DNA of 6,804 nucleotides from Bryobacteraceae bacterium (lineage in GTDB: Bacteria > Acidobacteriota > Terriglobia > Bryobacterales > Bryobacteraceae): NCBI GenBank assembly GCA_025929455.1, contig JAICMB010000177.1:1-6804 (forward strand). Reading direction: 5' to 3'. Every line of letters begins with the position of its first letter. Positions within the stretch are counted from its first letter, which is position 1. The notes below the pieces were generated by a model. The model was not told the DNA's origin and searched no databases. It saw only the letters and a program-made list of their open reading frames with translations. Of the stretch, positions 6,196-6,804 are shown one piece after another. Both the position numbers and the translations under genes were made by a program.

Positions 6196-6804
6196 CTATC
6201 GAGCGCTGCCGTGCGCGGCGGCTCTGAGTTCCGGCCCATCCCATTCGGGCGGCTCATTCGCAAGCGCCCGCTCATAGCACTCCGCATACTGCGCGGTCAT
6301 AGCTTCCGAACTGAAGCGCTCGAGCACGCGTGCCTGGCCGGCGGCGGCGAGTTGCCTCGCATACTGCTTATCGGCGAGAAGAGAAATAATGACCTTCTCC
6401 AAGGCCGCAGACGATCCGGCCGGCACCAATCGGCCATTGCGGCCATCCTCGATGATGCCCGGCAACCCTCCCACGGCCGTCGCGACAACCGGCACGCCCG
6501 CAGCCATCGCCTCCAGAACGCACATCGGCGTACCCTCGAACAGCGAAGGCAGGACCATGATGTCCATGCGCTTGTACAGGCCGGGCATGTCCGTACGCTG
6601 CCCGGCGAAGATAACCCGGCCCGCAACGCCGAGCTCCTTCGCAAGCCGCTCGAGTTCGCCCCGATACGGCCCCTCGCCGGCGAGAACGAAGGCGGTGTTC
6701 GGGTTGGCCGCGAGTATGCCCGGCGCCACGCGGACCAGGTATTGAAACCCTTTTTCGGGCGTGAGCCGTCCGGCCGTGCCGATGATCTGCGCTGTCCCCG
6801 CGGG
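6196..6804 (-). CDS. GT4-type glycosyltransferase, C-terminal 202 residues (5' end off the window)
   Basis: The reading frame is open through the right edge, so this is the C-terminal nucleotide-binding domain of a longer GT-B glycosyltransferase. In fragment numbering, GTAGRLTPEKGF (9-20) carries the Arg and Lys that contact the donor phosphates. FVLAGEGP at 39-46, RVIFAGQRTD at 63-72, and the EX7E motif FEGTPMCVLEAMAAGVPVVAT (E90, E98) with VGGLPGIIEDG follow in the usual order. A GTG at 6729 could be mistaken for the start, but the family motif continues upstream of it without a break, so that start is false. The stop TAG at 6198-6196 is ten bases before the next glycosyltransferase. The last 20 or so residues are a hydrophilic tail. 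Donor and acceptor are unknown. Confidence 0.93.
   Translation of the reverse strand, partial: PAGTAQIIGTAGRLTPEKGFQYLVRVAPGILAANPNTAFVLAGEGPYRGELERLAKELGVAGRVIFAGQRTDMPGLYKRMDIMVLPSLFEGTPMCVLEAMAAGVPVVATAVGGLPGIIEDGRNGRLVPAGSSAALEKVIISLLADKQYARQLAAAGQARVLERFSSEAMTAQYAECYERALANEPPEWDGPELRAAAHGSAR

Noticed and set aside
6196..6729. A complete small glycosyltransferase starting at GTG 6729
   Set aside because: The GT4 motif GTAGRLTPEKGF is encoded upstream of that GTG and the frame is open to the window edge, so it is a truncated view of a larger gene.
1..6804. CRISPR array, tRNA, insertion sequence or phage/defence genes
   Set aside because: I saw no regularly spaced repeats, cloverleaf-like sequence, transposase motifs or terminal inverted repeats; all coding content is glycan biosynthesis.

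Overview
This window is a stretch of a bacterial surface-polysaccharide (exopolysaccharide, capsule or O-antigen) biosynthesis locus. All seven supportable genes lie on the minus strand, so transcription runs from the right edge to the left. Coding density is close to complete, GC content looks to be in the high 50s to low 60s percent (judged by eye, not counted), and start codons are a mix of ATG and GTG. The protein set would fit a GC-rich Gram-negative such as an acidobacterium or proteobacterium. The sequence does not fix the phylum, and I hold that only weakly.

In transcription order: (1) the C-terminal half of a GT4-type glycosyltransferase, cut by the right edge (6804-6196); (2) a complete GT4 glycosyltransferase, GTG start at 6185 (to 4983); (3) a polytopic O-antigen ligase/polymerase family (Wzy_C-type) protein, ATG at 4978 (to 3620); (4) a third GT4 glycosyltransferase, GTG at 3657 (to 2428), whose start lies inside the previous gene behind a strong Shine-Dalgarno sequence; (5) a NodB-type polysaccharide deacetylase, ATG at 2428 (to 1397), sharing one base with the stop codon of gene 4. 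A 168-base gap follows (1396-1229), then (6) a left-handed beta-helix (hexapeptide repeat) acyltransferase, ATG at 1228 (to 689), and (7) a Gfo/Idh/MocA NAD(P)-dependent sugar oxidoreductase, ATG at 692, cut by the left edge.

The functional reading is as follows. Genes 6 and 7 look like two steps of a nucleotide-sugar branch that makes an N-acetylated amino sugar; the nearest known logic is the WlbA/WbpB oxidoreductase with the WlbB/WbpD N-acetyltransferase of the UDP-2,3-diacetamido-uronic acid pathway. Genes 1, 2 and 4 would add sugars to a lipid-linked repeat unit in the cytoplasm. Gene 3 would polymerise or ligate the glycan on the periplasmic side. Gene 5 would remove N- or O-acetyl groups. 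No flippase, exporter, regulator, priming transferase or aminotransferase is in view, so the locus must continue beyond one or both edges.

I see no tRNA, rRNA, CRISPR array, insertion sequence, prophage gene or convincing terminator. The many other long open frames, on both strands, are shadows expected of GC-rich coding DNA. I found nothing that I would defend as a previously undescribed system. The points worth a second look concern gene boundaries, the predicted rare sugar, and the topology of the deacetylase.
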